Positions 9,819 to 19,307 of a stretch of DNA of 64,000 bases are shown in pieces. Both the position numbers and the translations under genes were made by a program. The notes below the pieces were generated by a model, which was given only the letters and a program-made list of their open reading frames with translations, ran no database searches and was not told the DNA's origin. Source of the stretch: Vibrio metoecus (GTDB taxonomy: Bacteria; Pseudomonadota; Gammaproteobacteria; Enterobacterales; Vibrionaceae); NCBI RefSeq assembly GCF_000696385.1, contig NZ_JJMN01000006.1:124001-188000 (forward strand). The letters are read 5' to 3'. Position 1 is the first letter of the stretch. Each line of letters begins with the position of its first letter.

Positions 9819-10442
9819 TTAGCTTGCGTATCGTTCTAAATAAAGAATCGTGGCGGCAGTGCGCGAAGGCACATTCAGTTTTTTCAATAAACTTTTCATA
9901 TGTACTTTCACCGTCGACTCTGAAATAAACAATCGATCGGCAATTTGTCGGTTGCGATAGCCTTTCGCGACTTCTGACATAATTTGCATTTCACGTTCCG
10001 TCAGCGCTTCAAAAGGGTTACTCGCTGCATCGCGATTTAAAAGGTAACGCTCTACCGACTCACTAAAGGCTTTTTCGCCTTGCATGGCTTGTTTTAGTAA
10101 CGACACAAGCTGGTCTGGCTCGGTATCTTTCAGTAAATAGCCGTCAGCGCCAGCTTTGACCAGTGCTTCAATATCTGCTGCACTATCGGAGACAGTGAGG
10201 ATCACCACTAAGGCGTCACATTCATCGGTACGCAATGCCGTCAGCGTATCCAAGCCCGACATGCCTTTCATATTGAGATCGAGCAGGATCAAATCAGGTT
10301 GTAAGTCATGCGCCAGAGCGATCGCTTCCGCACCGTTACTTGCTTCGGCAACCACCTCGAATTCAGCTTCAAAACTTAATAATTGATTGATACCACGGCG
10401 CATCAGCGGGTGATCATCCACCAATAATACTCTACAACTCAT
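9819..10442 (-). CDS. narP: Nitrate/nitrite response regulator NarP
   Basis: 207-residue NarL/FixJ-type response regulator. The receiver domain has the acidic pair DDHPLMRR near residue 9 and the phospho-acceptor Asp in LILLDLNMKG near 59. The C-terminal helix-turn-helix LTEREMQIMSEVAKGYRNRQIADRL carries the LuxR-type DNA-binding fold. It overlaps the end of narQ by 11 bases, so the two are co-transcribed. Phosphorylated NarP binds 7-2-7 inverted heptamers; one is present at 12264-12279 before napF. Confidence 0.92.
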   Translation of the reverse strand: MSCRVLLVDDHPLMRRGINQLLSFEAEFEVVAEASNGAEAIALAHDLQPDLILLDLNMKGMSGLDTLTALRTDECDALVVILTVSDSAADIEALVKAGADGYLLKDTEPDQLVSLLKQAMQGEKAFSESVERYLLNRDAASNPFEALTEREMQIMSEVAKGYRNRQIADRLFISESTVKVHMKSLLKKLNVPSRTAATILYLERYAS

Positions 10443-12184
10443 TTTTATTTTTCTCCTCGCCCTGTTGGTAAGTCAGCACAATTTTGCAGCCTTTACCCGG
10501 AGCGGATTCCACTTTTAATTCGCCGCGCAAGCGAGCGGTACGTTCTTGCATAATGCTCATGCCATAGTGGTTGAGCTTGTGATCTTGTGGGTCAAAGCCC
10601 ACGCCATCATCTTCAATAGTGACTTGAACTGTGTCACCGACTTCTTGGCAATTGACCACAATTCGATTGGCATTAGCATGCTTGATGGCATTGATGGTCG
10701 CTTCTCGGATCAACTGCACGAGATGCACTTGCTGATGAGCATCCAACGCTATTGAGGAAAGTGCATTGTGCAGTTCAATTTTAGCTTCCGTTTGCCCCGA
10801 AAGCTGGCTCAACATGCCTTGTAGAGACTGGCCAAAACTGCCCTCCGTTAAATTGAGGCGGAAAGTGGTCAGCAGCTCACGCAATTGGGTATAAGCATCC
10901 GATAGGCCTTTATCGATCTCGCTGATAATACTTTCCGTCTTACTCAGATCACCACAAGGTTTTAATGGCATCACTGAACGTTTCAACAGGGTTAATTGAA
11001 TTTTCAAATAAGAGAGCGACTGAGCCAACGAATCATGTAATTCGCGTGCTATGGTGGCTCGCTCCTCCATCAAAAGCAGCTGCTCAGCTTGTCGCTGCGC
11101 CTGATTGTAATAAATGGCTCGCGACAATATCAGCGCAAAGTTATCAATCAGAGCCCGATCCGGCTCTGGCGATCCTGCATCCCAATATAAAAGGCCAAGA
11201 TGGTGTCCATCCAACGTCAGTGGAGTGTGGAGCATCTCCGCTCCGCTTGGTTCACCTTCTTGCAAAATTAATGACTTACCCGCTTCTTCTTCAATTTCCA
11301 AGCGTAGTGCGTTAATGCCATCGACCCGGATCCAATGGCGAAGAATGGTTTGGAAATTACTCGCGGTGATGCGTGATGCCGTCAGCTCTTGTGAGGAATG
11401 GTACAACACCTGCAAGGACTGATTTGCCATTTGTAGTTTGTGTGTTTTTTCATTGACCGCATGCTCTAACCCACGGTACAGCTTTCCGAGATCCCCCGCC
11501 ATACTGTTAAAGGTACGGGTCAAAATCCCCATTTCTGTGCTGCTACTTTCATCCAATGTGACCTCAAAAATGCGGTTTTTAATCTTCTCACTGGCGGCCA
11601 CCATCGCATTGAGCGGACGTACGACTTCTTCTCGAATGTAGTAAACCACGAACAGGGAAACCGCAAAAATCCCCCCTAAGCCAAAACTGCCGACTGCCGC
11701 CAAAGCAATTAACTTACGCTCAGAAAAACGCTGCAGCTTAAGAACGAAGTTGTCGACTAAACTGACAAAAGGTGCGACATGATGGAGATATTCCGCTTTA
11801 TGCTCACTGTTAAGCACGTTTTTTCAGTTGATGCCAGCGTTCTATTAACTGGTAATAATCCTGTTGAATATCATCCGGCACTGTCCAATCTAGCAGAGCA
11901 AGCATTGAAGGCGAATAGAGCGAGTTTTCAAACAAAAATATGTGGGCAGGATAATCCGGCGATTGGGTTTGGATATCATACGCTAAACGGTAGCTTTGCA
12001 TCCGCATCGAGCCTGACACATTCACCGCTTCCGCATCATTGAGAGAAGACGCCAACGTTACGATCGCCACCCCCGTTGTCAACGCTGATAGAAACAGAAT
12101 CAACAACATGGCTTTCGCCATAGTACGAGTTAATGATTTACGAACTGGACTCGACAATGCGGTTTCTCTTTCATTAATGACCAA
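10432..12184 (-). pseudogene. narQ: Nitrate/nitrite sensor histidine kinase NarQ, frame broken
   Basis: Membrane sensor kinase that reads periplasmic nitrate or nitrite and phosphorylates NarP. Order: first membrane helix (about 23-45), the P-box NVSGSMRMQSYRLAYD that binds nitrate, second helix after RFSERK, HAMP, a linker, HisKA_3 with ARELHDSLAQSLSYLK and an HATPase with DDGVGFDP. The frame breaks at six T's (11819-11824). With five it reads RWHQLKNVLNSEH and gives 583 residues. The start is a TTG at 12184 behind GTGGAGC; a later ATG is possible. Divergent from napF. Confidence 0.9.
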
Positions 12185-12235
12185 AGCTCCACCTCTTTAG
12201 GGCTACACACTATCCGAAACGCGCAGGTTAATTTA

Positions 12236-12249
12236 TTGATCCAAAACAA
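12236..12249 (+). promoter_or_regulatory. FNR-like box upstream of napF
   Basis: TTGAT-CCAA-AACAA matches TTGAT-N4-ATCAA at 9 of 10 positions. It sits 29 bases (centre to centre) upstream of a NarP site, the same order as FNR and NarP sites in E. coli napF. Confidence 0.6.
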
Positions 12250-12263
12250 TCCACCACCCCATT

Positions 12264-12279
12264 TACCTCCTAAGAGGTA
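12264..12279 (+). promoter_or_regulatory. NarP 7-2-7 operator before napF
   Basis: TACCTCC-TA-AGAGGTA fits the NarP/NarL inverted heptamer TACYYMT-N2-AKRRGTA with one mismatch. If the -10 is TACAAT at 12302-12307, the site centres at about -42, the activation position seen in E. coli napF. Confidence 0.75.
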
Positions 12280-12301
12280 TTTATACTAATATGTCAAAAA
12301 C

Positions 12302-12307
12302 TACAAT
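12302..12307 (+). promoter_or_regulatory. Candidate napF -10 hexamer
   Basis: TACAAT, 5 of 6 to TATAAT. Chosen over TATACT at 12282-12287 because it places the NarP site near -42 and FNR near -71. No good -35 is seen, as expected for an activated promoter. Confidence 0.4.
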
Positions 12308-12354
12308 TTGTGTATCGAAATGTGGCAAGTTGTGAACGGTTTGGGAGAGATGAG

Positions 12355-12849
12355 ATGGTCGATTTAAGTAAACGACGCTGGTTTGCCCCCGCTCGTCAGT
12401 TAGACCAGAGCCAAGTCCGACTACCTTGGTTAGCACGCCCACAAACTTTTATCGATGAATGCACCCGTTGTGGTAAATGCGTAGATGCCTGTGAAACCCA
12501 CATTATTGAAAAAGGTGATGGCGGTTTTCCACGGGTCAATTTTACTGTGGATGAGTGCACATTTTGCTATCAATGCGCTCAAAGCTGCCCTGAACCAATT
12601 TTCCTACCACAAGACCAAACCCCTTGGAAAGCTGCGGTTGACATCTCCAACCAATGTTTAGCGAATAACCAAGTTGAGTGTCGTTCTTGCCAAGATGCCT
12701 GCCCAGAAGAGGCCATTCATTTTGCGCTACAAATTGGTCGCACTGCGAGCCCACAAGTGAACTCGCAAAACTGTTCTGGTTGCGGTGCTTGCGTTCCAGT
12801 TTGTCCAAGCAACGCAATGACGGTTCACTATACTCAAAACATCGCTTAG
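12355..12849 (+). CDS. napF: Ferredoxin-type protein NapF
   Basis: 164-residue cytoplasmic iron-sulfur protein, the same length as E. coli NapF. Four cysteine groups are visible: CTRCGKCVDACE, CTFCYQCAQSCPEP, CRSCQDACPEE and CSGCGACVPVCPS. NapF helps load or activate NapA before export. The ATG at 12355 follows GGGAGAGATGAG; an upstream GTG at 12310 would add residues not seen in the family. First gene of napFDABC, under the FNR/NarP sites above. Frame intact. Confidence 0.93.
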   Translation: MVDLSKRRWFAPARQLDQSQVRLPWLARPQTFIDECTRCGKCVDACETHIIEKGDGGFPRVNFTVDECTFCYQCAQSCPEPIFLPQDQTPWKAAVDISNQCLANNQVECRSCQDACPEEAIHFALQIGRTASPQVNSQNCSGCGACVPVCPSNAMTVHYTQNIA

Positions 12850-12875
12850 ACGGCGTGGATAAATGGGAGAGCAAT

Positions 12876-13155
12876 ATGTCACAACCTGTAGCTTCACTGC
12901 ATGAAGTACACATCTCCAGCTTGGTGGTTCACACCTTGCCAGAGCATCTACTCACCGTAAAACAGCAAGTGAGCGAACTGCGTGACGTGGAAATTTACGG
13001 CGAAGATCCGCAAGGCAAACTCGTCGTGGTGATTGAAACCGATCGTCAAGGATTTATCACCGAAACAATTGAACAGATAAATAATCTTACCTAATGTGCT
13101 TAACGCTTTTTTGGTTTTCCATCAGGTAGAAACAGCAACAGAAGAAGAACTATAG
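12876..13155 (+). pseudogene. napD: NapA chaperone NapD, frame broken near its end
   Basis: Small cytoplasmic chaperone that binds the twin-arginine signal of NapA and delays export until the molybdenum cofactor is in place. HISSLVVHTLPEHL and LVVVIETDRQGFITETIEQINNLT match the NapD fold. The frame stops at 13094. Dropping T13092 restores NLTNVLNAFLVFHQVETATEEEL to a stop at 13155, for 92 residues. GGGAGAGC precedes the ATG. It follows napF by 26 bases. Confidence 0.85.
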
Positions 13156-13255
13156 CCAAACTGCTGAGATAGCCTGTCGCCGATGTCGTGACGGCACTCC
13201 GTAGGAAGGAATTATTACACACTGGAAATACCTTTTCTGAACTCGAGGGTAATGT

Positions 13256-15747
13256 ATGAAAATGACCAGACGTGCGTTTGTGAAAGCAAACGCAGCCGCC
13301 TCAGCTGCGGCGGTTGCAGGGATCACCCTCCCCGCTTCTGCCACCAACTTGATCGCTAGCTCCGATCAAACCGCTATTCATTGGGACAAAGCGCCTTGTC
13401 GTTTTTGTGGTACAGGTTGCTCTGTGCTGGTCGGCACCCAAGATGGTCGCGTTGTCGCAACTCAAGGTGACCCTGAAGCGCCAGTGAACAAAGGCCTTAA
13501 CTGTATTAAGGGCTACTTCCTCTAAAAAATCATGTACGGCCAAGATCGACTTAAAAACGCCTCTGCTGCGCATGAAAGATGGTCAATACCACAAAGACGG
13601 TGAATTCACCCCAGTCTCTTGGGATACCGCATTTGATGTGATGGCTGAAAAATGGAAAGCCTCGCTTAAAGCCAAAGGCCCAACCAGCGTGGGGATGTTC
13701 GGTTCTGGTCAGTGGACAGTCATGGAAGGTTACGCCGCAGTAAAACTGATGAAGGCTGGCTTCCGTTCTAACAACATTGACCCGAACGCTCGCCACTGTA
13801 TGGCTTCTGCGGTGGTCGGCTTCATGCGTACCTTTGGTATTGATGAACCGATGGGCTGTTATGACGATTTTGAACACGCCGATGCTTTCGTGCTTTGGGG
13901 TTCAAACATGGCAGAAATGCACCCAGTGCTCTGGACACGCATTACTGATCGTCGCCTAAGTCATCCTCACGTTAAAGTGAATGTGCTTTCGACGTACTAC
14001 CATCGTTCCTTTGAATTGGCCGATCACGGTTACATTTTCGAACCACAATCTGACTTAGCGATCGCCAACTTCATCGCCAACTACATCATTGAAAACGATG
14101 CAGTAAACTGGGATTTTGTGAACAAGCACACCCACTTCAAACAAGCGGCTACGGATATCGGTTACGGCCTGCGTGATGATCATCCTTTGCAAAAACAAGC
14201 GAAGAATGCCAACTCAGGTGATGTCAGCAATATCTCGTTTGAAGAGTACAAAAAATCGGTTGCACCTTACACGGTTGAAAAAGCCTCTGAAATTTCAGGT
14301 GTCGCACCCGATAAACTGATCACGCTCGCGAAACAATATGCAGACCCTAACACCAAAGTGATGTCACTTTGGACTATGGGTATGAACCAACATACACGTG
14401 GTGTATGGATGCAAAGCTTGGTGTACAACCTGCACCTGCTGACTGGCAAAATCGCAACCCCTGGTAACAGCCCATTCTCACTGACCGGTCAACCTTCGGC
14501 GTGTGGTACGGCGCGTGAAGTGGGTACCTTTGCTCACCGTTTGCCTGCCGACATGGTGGTTACCGATCCAAAACACCGTGCGATTACAGAAAAAGTGTGG
14601 AAACTGCCTGAAGGCACTATCCCACCCAAACCGGGCTTCCACGCGGTACAACAAGACCGCATGCTGAAAGATGGTGTGCTGAACTGTTACTGGGTGCAAT
14701 GTAATAACAACATGCAAGCGGGTCCAAACATCAATACTGAACGTTTACCGGGCTACCGTAACCCTGAAAACTTTATCGTGGTGTCTGATGCTTACCCAAC
14801 CGTTACTGCACAAGCCGCGGATCTGATTCTGCCAACGGCAATGTGGGTAGAAAAAGAAGGCGCTTACGGTAACGCCGAACGCCGTACCCAAGTGTGGTAC
14901 CAACAAGTAGAAACTGTCGGTGAATCTCACTCCGACTCATGGCAAGTCATTGAATTCTCAAAACGCTTCAAAGTTGAAGAAGTGTGGCCAGAGGAACTAT
15001 TGGCAAAAGCTCCGCAATACCGTGGCAAAACCCTGTATGACGTGCTGTTCAAAAACGGTCAAGTTGACAAGTACCCTGTGAGCGAAGCGCGTGAGCTGAA
15101 CGATGATGCCCACCACTTTTGGTTTCTACATTCAAAAAGGTCTGTTTGAAGAGTATGCCGAGTTCGGTCGCGGCCATGGTCACGATTTAGCACCTTATGA
15201 TGTTTACCACCAAGTGCGTGGCCTGCGTTGGCCTGTGGTTGATGGTAAAGAGACCAAATGGCGCTTTAAAGAAGGCTCTGACCCTTATGCGAAAGCAGGT
15301 TCAGGTTGGGATTTCTACGGTAAACCAGATGGTAAAGCGTGGATCATCTCTTCTCCTTACGAAGCACCACCAGAAGTGCCGAATGAAGAGTACGATCTGT
15401 GGCTCTGTACTGGTCGTGTTCTTGAGCACTGGCATACCGGCACCATGACGCGTCGTGTACCTGAGCTTTACAAAGCGGTACCAGATGCGCTGTGCTTTAT
15501 GCACCATGAAGATGCACAAGCACGCGGTTTACGCCGCGGCGATGAAGTGCTGATTTCGAATGCTCGTGGTGAAGTTCGCGTACGCGTTGAAACCCGTGGC
15601 CGTAACAAGCCGCCTAAAGGCTTGGTGTTCGTGCCTTTCTTTGATGCACGCATTCTGATCAACAAGTTGATCTTGGATGCGACTGACCCACTCTCGAAGC
15701 AAACTGACTTCAAGAAGTGTCCAGTGAAGATCACTAAAGTCGCGTAA
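13256..15747 (+). pseudogene. napA: Periplasmic nitrate reductase catalytic subunit NapA, frame broken three times
   Basis: Molybdopterin-guanine-dinucleotide enzyme that reduces nitrate to nitrite in the periplasm. A twin-arginine signal TRRAFVK (residues 4-10) is followed by the 4Fe-4S motif CRFCGTGC with a fourth Cys in GLNCIKGY. The molybdenum-ligand Cys lies in [13 protein letters not shown]. Lesions: an in-frame TAA at 13523-13525 where the family has Ser or Pro; an extra A in CTTAAAAACG near 13552; and an extra T in TTTT at 15117-15120. Removing the two insertions gives 829 residues, one more than E. coli NapA. Core respiratory enzyme, so error is likelier than decay. Confidence 0.92.
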
Positions 15748-15814
15748 CCCTGATTGCACTGGGCTGGTCAGCCAGCCCAGACTAAGTATTAAGCCGCAAG
15801 GCGGAGAATTTACG

Positions 15815-16270
15815 ATGAAAAAACAACTCATTGCCTTTCTTTCAGTGTTTACTGTGCTGGCAGGTATCGCTCATGCTGAGCTGAACAATCCAGGCGGTAT
15901 CGGTGGTTTAGAATCACTGCGTGGGGCGAGTGAAATTGAAGCAACTCGCGCTGCAGACCCAATGAAGAAATACCCACGTGAGCAAGCGTTGGACAGTGAC
16001 TTTGTCTATCAGCCACCACTGATCCCACACAACATTCGCAACTATGAAGTATCACTGAACGCGAACAAGTGCCTTTCTTGTCACAGTTGGAAAAATGCCA
16101 AAGAGATGGGCGCAACCAAAATCAGCGTGACTCACTTTGTGAACCGTGAAGATGCGGTACTGTCGGATGTTTCTCCACGCCGTTATTTCTGTTTGCAGTG
16201 CCATGTTCCTCAAGCGGATGCAAAACCGTTGGTTGAGAACGATTTCGAACGCGTTGATTCACTGCGTTAA
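15815..16270 (+). CDS. napB: Diheme cytochrome c NapB, nitrate reductase electron-transfer subunit
   Basis: 151 residues with a Sec signal peptide ending near HAELN. Two heme c sites, CLSCH and CLQCH, are visible in the second half, as in NapB. It passes electrons from NapC to NapA in the periplasm. GGCGGAG precedes the ATG. Lies 67 bases after napA and 17 before napC in the operon. Confidence 0.95.
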   Translation: MKKQLIAFLSVFTVLAGIAHAELNNPGGIGGLESLRGASEIEATRAADPMKKYPREQALDSDFVYQPPLIPHNIRNYEVSLNANKCLSCHSWKNAKEMGATKISVTHFVNREDAVLSDVSPRRYFCLQCHVPQADAKPLVENDFERVDSLR

Positions 16271-16287
16271 GCGTAAAGAGGCCATTT

Positions 16288-16863
16288 ATGAAATTTTTAA
16301 AAGCGTTTTGGCTTCGTTTGTCCCGTCCAAGTAAAGCCGCCGTGGGTGTGGTTTTACTGATGGGCTTCGTGGGCGGCTTGCTGTTTTGGGGCGCTTTCAA
16401 CACGGGGATGGAAGCAACCAACAGCGAAGAATTCTGTTCGGGTTGTCACGCACCGATCGTCGCAGAAATCCAAGAAACGATTCACTATTCGAACCGTTCT
16501 GGCGTTCGCGCAATTTGTTCTGACTGCCATGTACCCCACGAGTGGACAGATAAAATTGTACGTAAAGTCCAAGCATCGAAAGAACTGGTCGCGCACTTTA
16601 TCGGCACTATCGATACTCAAGAGAAGTTCCAAGCCCGCCGCGCACATTTGGCGGAACGTGAATGGGCTCGGTTGAAAAAGAACGATTCATTGGAATGTCG
16701 AAACTGTCACCAGTTCAACTACATGGATTTTTCAGAGCAAAGTAGCCGCGCGGTGCAACAGCACTCTACGGCCTTGGCCTCTGGTGAAAAAACCTGTGTT
16801 GACTGCCATAAAGGTATCGCACATAACCTACCCGACATGCACGGTGTTGAAGGCTGGCAATAA
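16288..16863 (+). CDS. napC: Tetraheme cytochrome c NapC, quinol dehydrogenase
   Basis: NapC/NirT family protein of 191 residues. An N-terminal membrane anchor (about residues 17-38) holds it in the inner membrane with the heme domain outside. Four heme motifs are CSGCH, CSDCH, CRNCH and CVDCH. It oxidises membrane quinol and reduces NapB. Slightly shorter than E. coli NapC. Followed at 11 bases by a tiny membrane protein that looks translationally coupled (TAAGGAG across its stop). Confidence 0.95.
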   Translation: MKFLKAFWLRLSRPSKAAVGVVLLMGFVGGLLFWGAFNTGMEATNSEEFCSGCHAPIVAEIQETIHYSNRSGVRAICSDCHVPHEWTDKIVRKVQASKELVAHFIGTIDTQEKFQARRAHLAEREWARLKKNDSLECRNCHQFNYMDFSEQSSRAVQQHSTALASGEKTCVDCHKGIAHNLPDMHGVEGWQ

Positions 16864-16874
16864 GGAGAGCCACA

Positions 16875-17003
16875 ATGAGTACTCTTGAATCGATTTTTTG
16901 GCACGTGCTAGGCTACAGCGCTATGCCTGTGATCATTCTGGCCGGCTTCCTTGGCGTTGCCGTTGTCTCACTTGGCTTGCTAGCCATGACCAAAGACAAG
17001 TAA
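16875..17003 (+). CDS. Nap-associated short membrane protein (TIGR02808-like)
   Basis: 42-residue gene too short for routine calling. A strong AAGGAG overlaps the napC stop and stands about 8 bases before the ATG. The product is a short amphipathic start (MSTLESIFWHVLGYS), one hydrophobic helix (about residues 17-37) and a charged MTKDK end, so one membrane pass. I recall a small family (TIGR02808) found next to nap genes in Vibrio and Photobacterium, and this fits. Function unknown: perhaps a stabiliser of the NapC complex, analogous to NapE. A terminator follows directly. Confidence 0.8.
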   Translation: MSTLESIFWHVLGYSAMPVIILAGFLGVAVVSLGLLAMTKDK

Positions 17004-17021
17004 AACAGATAAGCAAAAAAT

Positions 17022-17052
17022 AAATCCGGTGCAAAGCACCGGATTTTTATTT
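17022..17052. terminator. Intrinsic terminator ending the nap operon
   Basis: AAATCCGGTGC-AAA-GCACCGGATTT then TTATTTT. The flanking A-run lets it also serve the convergent HD-GYP gene. Confidence 0.9.
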
Positions 17053-17067
17053 TCCATCCACTTAACC

Positions 17068-18370
17068 TTAGCTGGCATTCATCTGCCGGCCAGAATGCTC
17101 GGTCACCCATTCATTGACACTGTCTTGGATAGACAGCGTGTAAAACTCTTCCGCGTTATGCACAATAACCTCGAACACTTTGCTATCGAGGCGTCCACAG
17201 CTCACTTCATGGGACAGAATATTCATCACCTCTTTGAGCGACATTCTTCCTCGATAAGGCCGCGCTTGTGTTAACGCTTGAAATACGTCCGCTACCGCAA
17301 TGATCCGTGAAGGCAGATCGATGTCTAAACCTTGTAACCCTCTTGGATAACCTGAACCATCCAACCGCTCGTGATGATTGCCTGCCCATTCACAAATTAT
17401 GGAGTTACCAAACATCATCTGTAAGGTGTAGCGAGAATCGGTAGAGTGACGCTGAATGCACAAGTACTCGCTCTCATTGAGTTTTCCGGGTTTATGTAAA
17501 ATATCTTCTGGCGTATGTCAGCTTGCCGATGTCGTGGACTAAGCCTGTCAGATATAAAGCCTTTTGCATCTCAGGATCCAACCCTAGCTCTTTGGCTAAC
17601 CGCTGGCAAATCTCCGCTACTTTTTGCGAATGATAAAAAGTAAATTGGCTTTTAGCATCGACAATATTCGCCATCAACATCGCAATCGACATCACATCAT
17701 CAACCCCTAACTTTTGCTCAAAGAAAGGAATGGACGGCAGGTTTTGTCCAATCGATTCAACATGCTGATATTCCATGGAAAACCAAATAAACTCTTTTTC
17801 CAATAAGTTCTGCATTTCTCGAACTAGGTCACGCTCAAACAAGGTTCCACTTAAACGCCCAATTTCTAAGCAAACTTGGTTACGCGCTTCTTGGGTTACG
17901 TTGCCAAATTGATCTTTGGGATACAGTTCTTTGAGGTAATCAATCCGGTCTGATAAAAAAATCAACGCAGCAAAACGTTTATCTCGATCTGCAATATCAA
18001 TATTTTTCAGATCTTTCCAAGGCGTATGGTGATACAAGATCGCATCAGCAAACAGGGATAAGGGAGGACAGTGCGAAAGCAGCTCATAACCTCTCACACA
18101 GTGTTGACGAACATTGTCTGGCTGCATGTTTTCAAGCAAATTGTAGAAATCACGCTTCTGGGCTACGCCACAGTCATGAATCAAACCTAAAGAGAACACT
18201 AACTGGCACTCTTCTTCACTCCATTCCATCGCTTTGGCGCAGGAATACGCCATATATCCAACACGATGACCATGATTAATATCATCAATACCCACCGAAT
18301 CTAACGCTCGCGCGATGCAGAAGAATGTTTGTCTTAAATTGACATGCCACTGGATTTTTACTGATTTCAT
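17068..18370 (-). pseudogene. HD-GYP domain cyclic dinucleotide phosphodiesterase, frame broken
   Basis: Cytoplasmic protein of 433 residues once repaired. The first half is a degenerate HD-like region (GLIHDCGVAQ). The second half is a full HD-GYP domain with LVHDIGKLT and NHHERLDGSGYP. In V. cholerae the HD-GYP gene beside uhpA (VCA0681) is known as V-cGAP1, which degrades 3'3'-cGAMP; I infer identity from context and sequence. The frame breaks near 17511-17516; removing one base of GACATACG gives KLTTPEDILHKPGKLNE. ATG at 18370 has GAG 9 bases upstream. Divergent from uhpA. Confidence 0.88.
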
Positions 18371-18678
18371 TATATGCATCTCGTGCCTAACCACTCGATT
18401 GAACAATCGCCATATAATAAAAATATAGTAGACCACCACGAGCTTGCTAAACGAAAGTTTATTTTGGTGCAACACACTCGCTCGGAAGCGGCATTGTTAA
18501 AAAAATCACAACGCTAAATACGCAACCAAAACCAATCAACCCATTGTTATAAAAGCCATTTTATAAACACATTGCGATTGATTAGACCATCAATCGCTCT
18601 TCGTGCGACATGTCTCAGCCATCCCTCCGTAAAAACATTACACTTTTGTGAATTTGATTCTGCAAAGTGATACGTACC
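18371..18678. other. Divergent intergenic region HD-GYP/uhpA
   Basis: 308 bases with no supported gene. It carries promoters for both directions and an AT-rich dyad at 18547-18566. Confidence 0.6.
18547..18566. repeat. AT-rich perfect dyad upstream of uhpA
   Basis: TTATAAAA-GCCA-TTTTATAA, 8+8 bases. It could be an operator or a weak bidirectional terminator. Confidence 0.45.
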
Positions 18679-19305
18679 ATGATTACCATCGCGCTGATTG
18701 ATGACCATATTATTGTTCGTTCGGGGTTCGCCCAATTACTCAATCTTGAGCAAGATATCGCGGTGCAAGGTGAGTACGAAAGCGCAAAAGAGGCCTTTCA
18801 TGCCCTCACCCACCATGAAGTTGATGTCGCCATCATCGATATTTCGATGCCCGATGAAAATGGTCTGAGTCTGCTTGAGCGCCTGCGCCAACATAATCCG
18901 CGTTTTAAAGCGATCATCCTTAGCATTTATGATTCCGCTTCGTTTGTGAAAAAAGCCTTGGATGCTGGTGCGCAAGGTTACCTTTCAAAACGTTGTGGCC
19001 CAAGCGAGCTGGTGAGTGCGATTCGTACCGTTGCCTCTGGCAGGCGCTATTTGTGCGCAGATGCCTTGGTCAATTTGAGTAATCCCGATATCAATAATGT
19101 GCTTGCCGACCTCACCAAGCGTGAAGTAGAAGTGTTTGATTTATTGGTACAAGGCAAAGAGGTGAAAGAGATCGCGCAAACGCTGTTTCTCAGCCATAAA
19201 ACCGTTCACGTTCACCGAGCCAACATTTTGAGCAAATTAAACCTAACCAATAACGTGGATGTGATCCGCTTTGCTTTGCAGCACCATCTGCTCGTGGAAG
19301 GTTAA
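18679..19305 (+). CDS. uhpA: Hexose-phosphate response regulator UhpA
   Basis: 208-residue NarL/FixJ regulator. It begins MITIALIDDHIIVRSGFAQLL, nearly the start of E. coli UhpA. Phospho-acceptor Asp sits in VAIIDISMPDENG, Lys in LSKRCGPSEL, and the C-terminal helix-turn-helix in LTKREVEVFDLLVQGKEVKEIA with the TVHVHRANIL recognition helix. It is activated by UhpB and drives sugar-phosphate uptake genes. Two bases separate it from uhpB, so they are one operon. Confidence 0.93.
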   Translation: MITIALIDDHIIVRSGFAQLLNLEQDIAVQGEYESAKEAFHALTHHEVDVAIIDISMPDENGLSLLERLRQHNPRFKAIILSIYDSASFVKKALDAGAQGYLSKRCGPSELVSAIRTVASGRRYLCADALVNLSNPDINNVLADLTKREVEVFDLLVQGKEVKEIAQTLFLSHKTVHVHRANILSKLNLTNNVDVIRFALQHHLLVEG

Positions 19306-19307
19306 GC

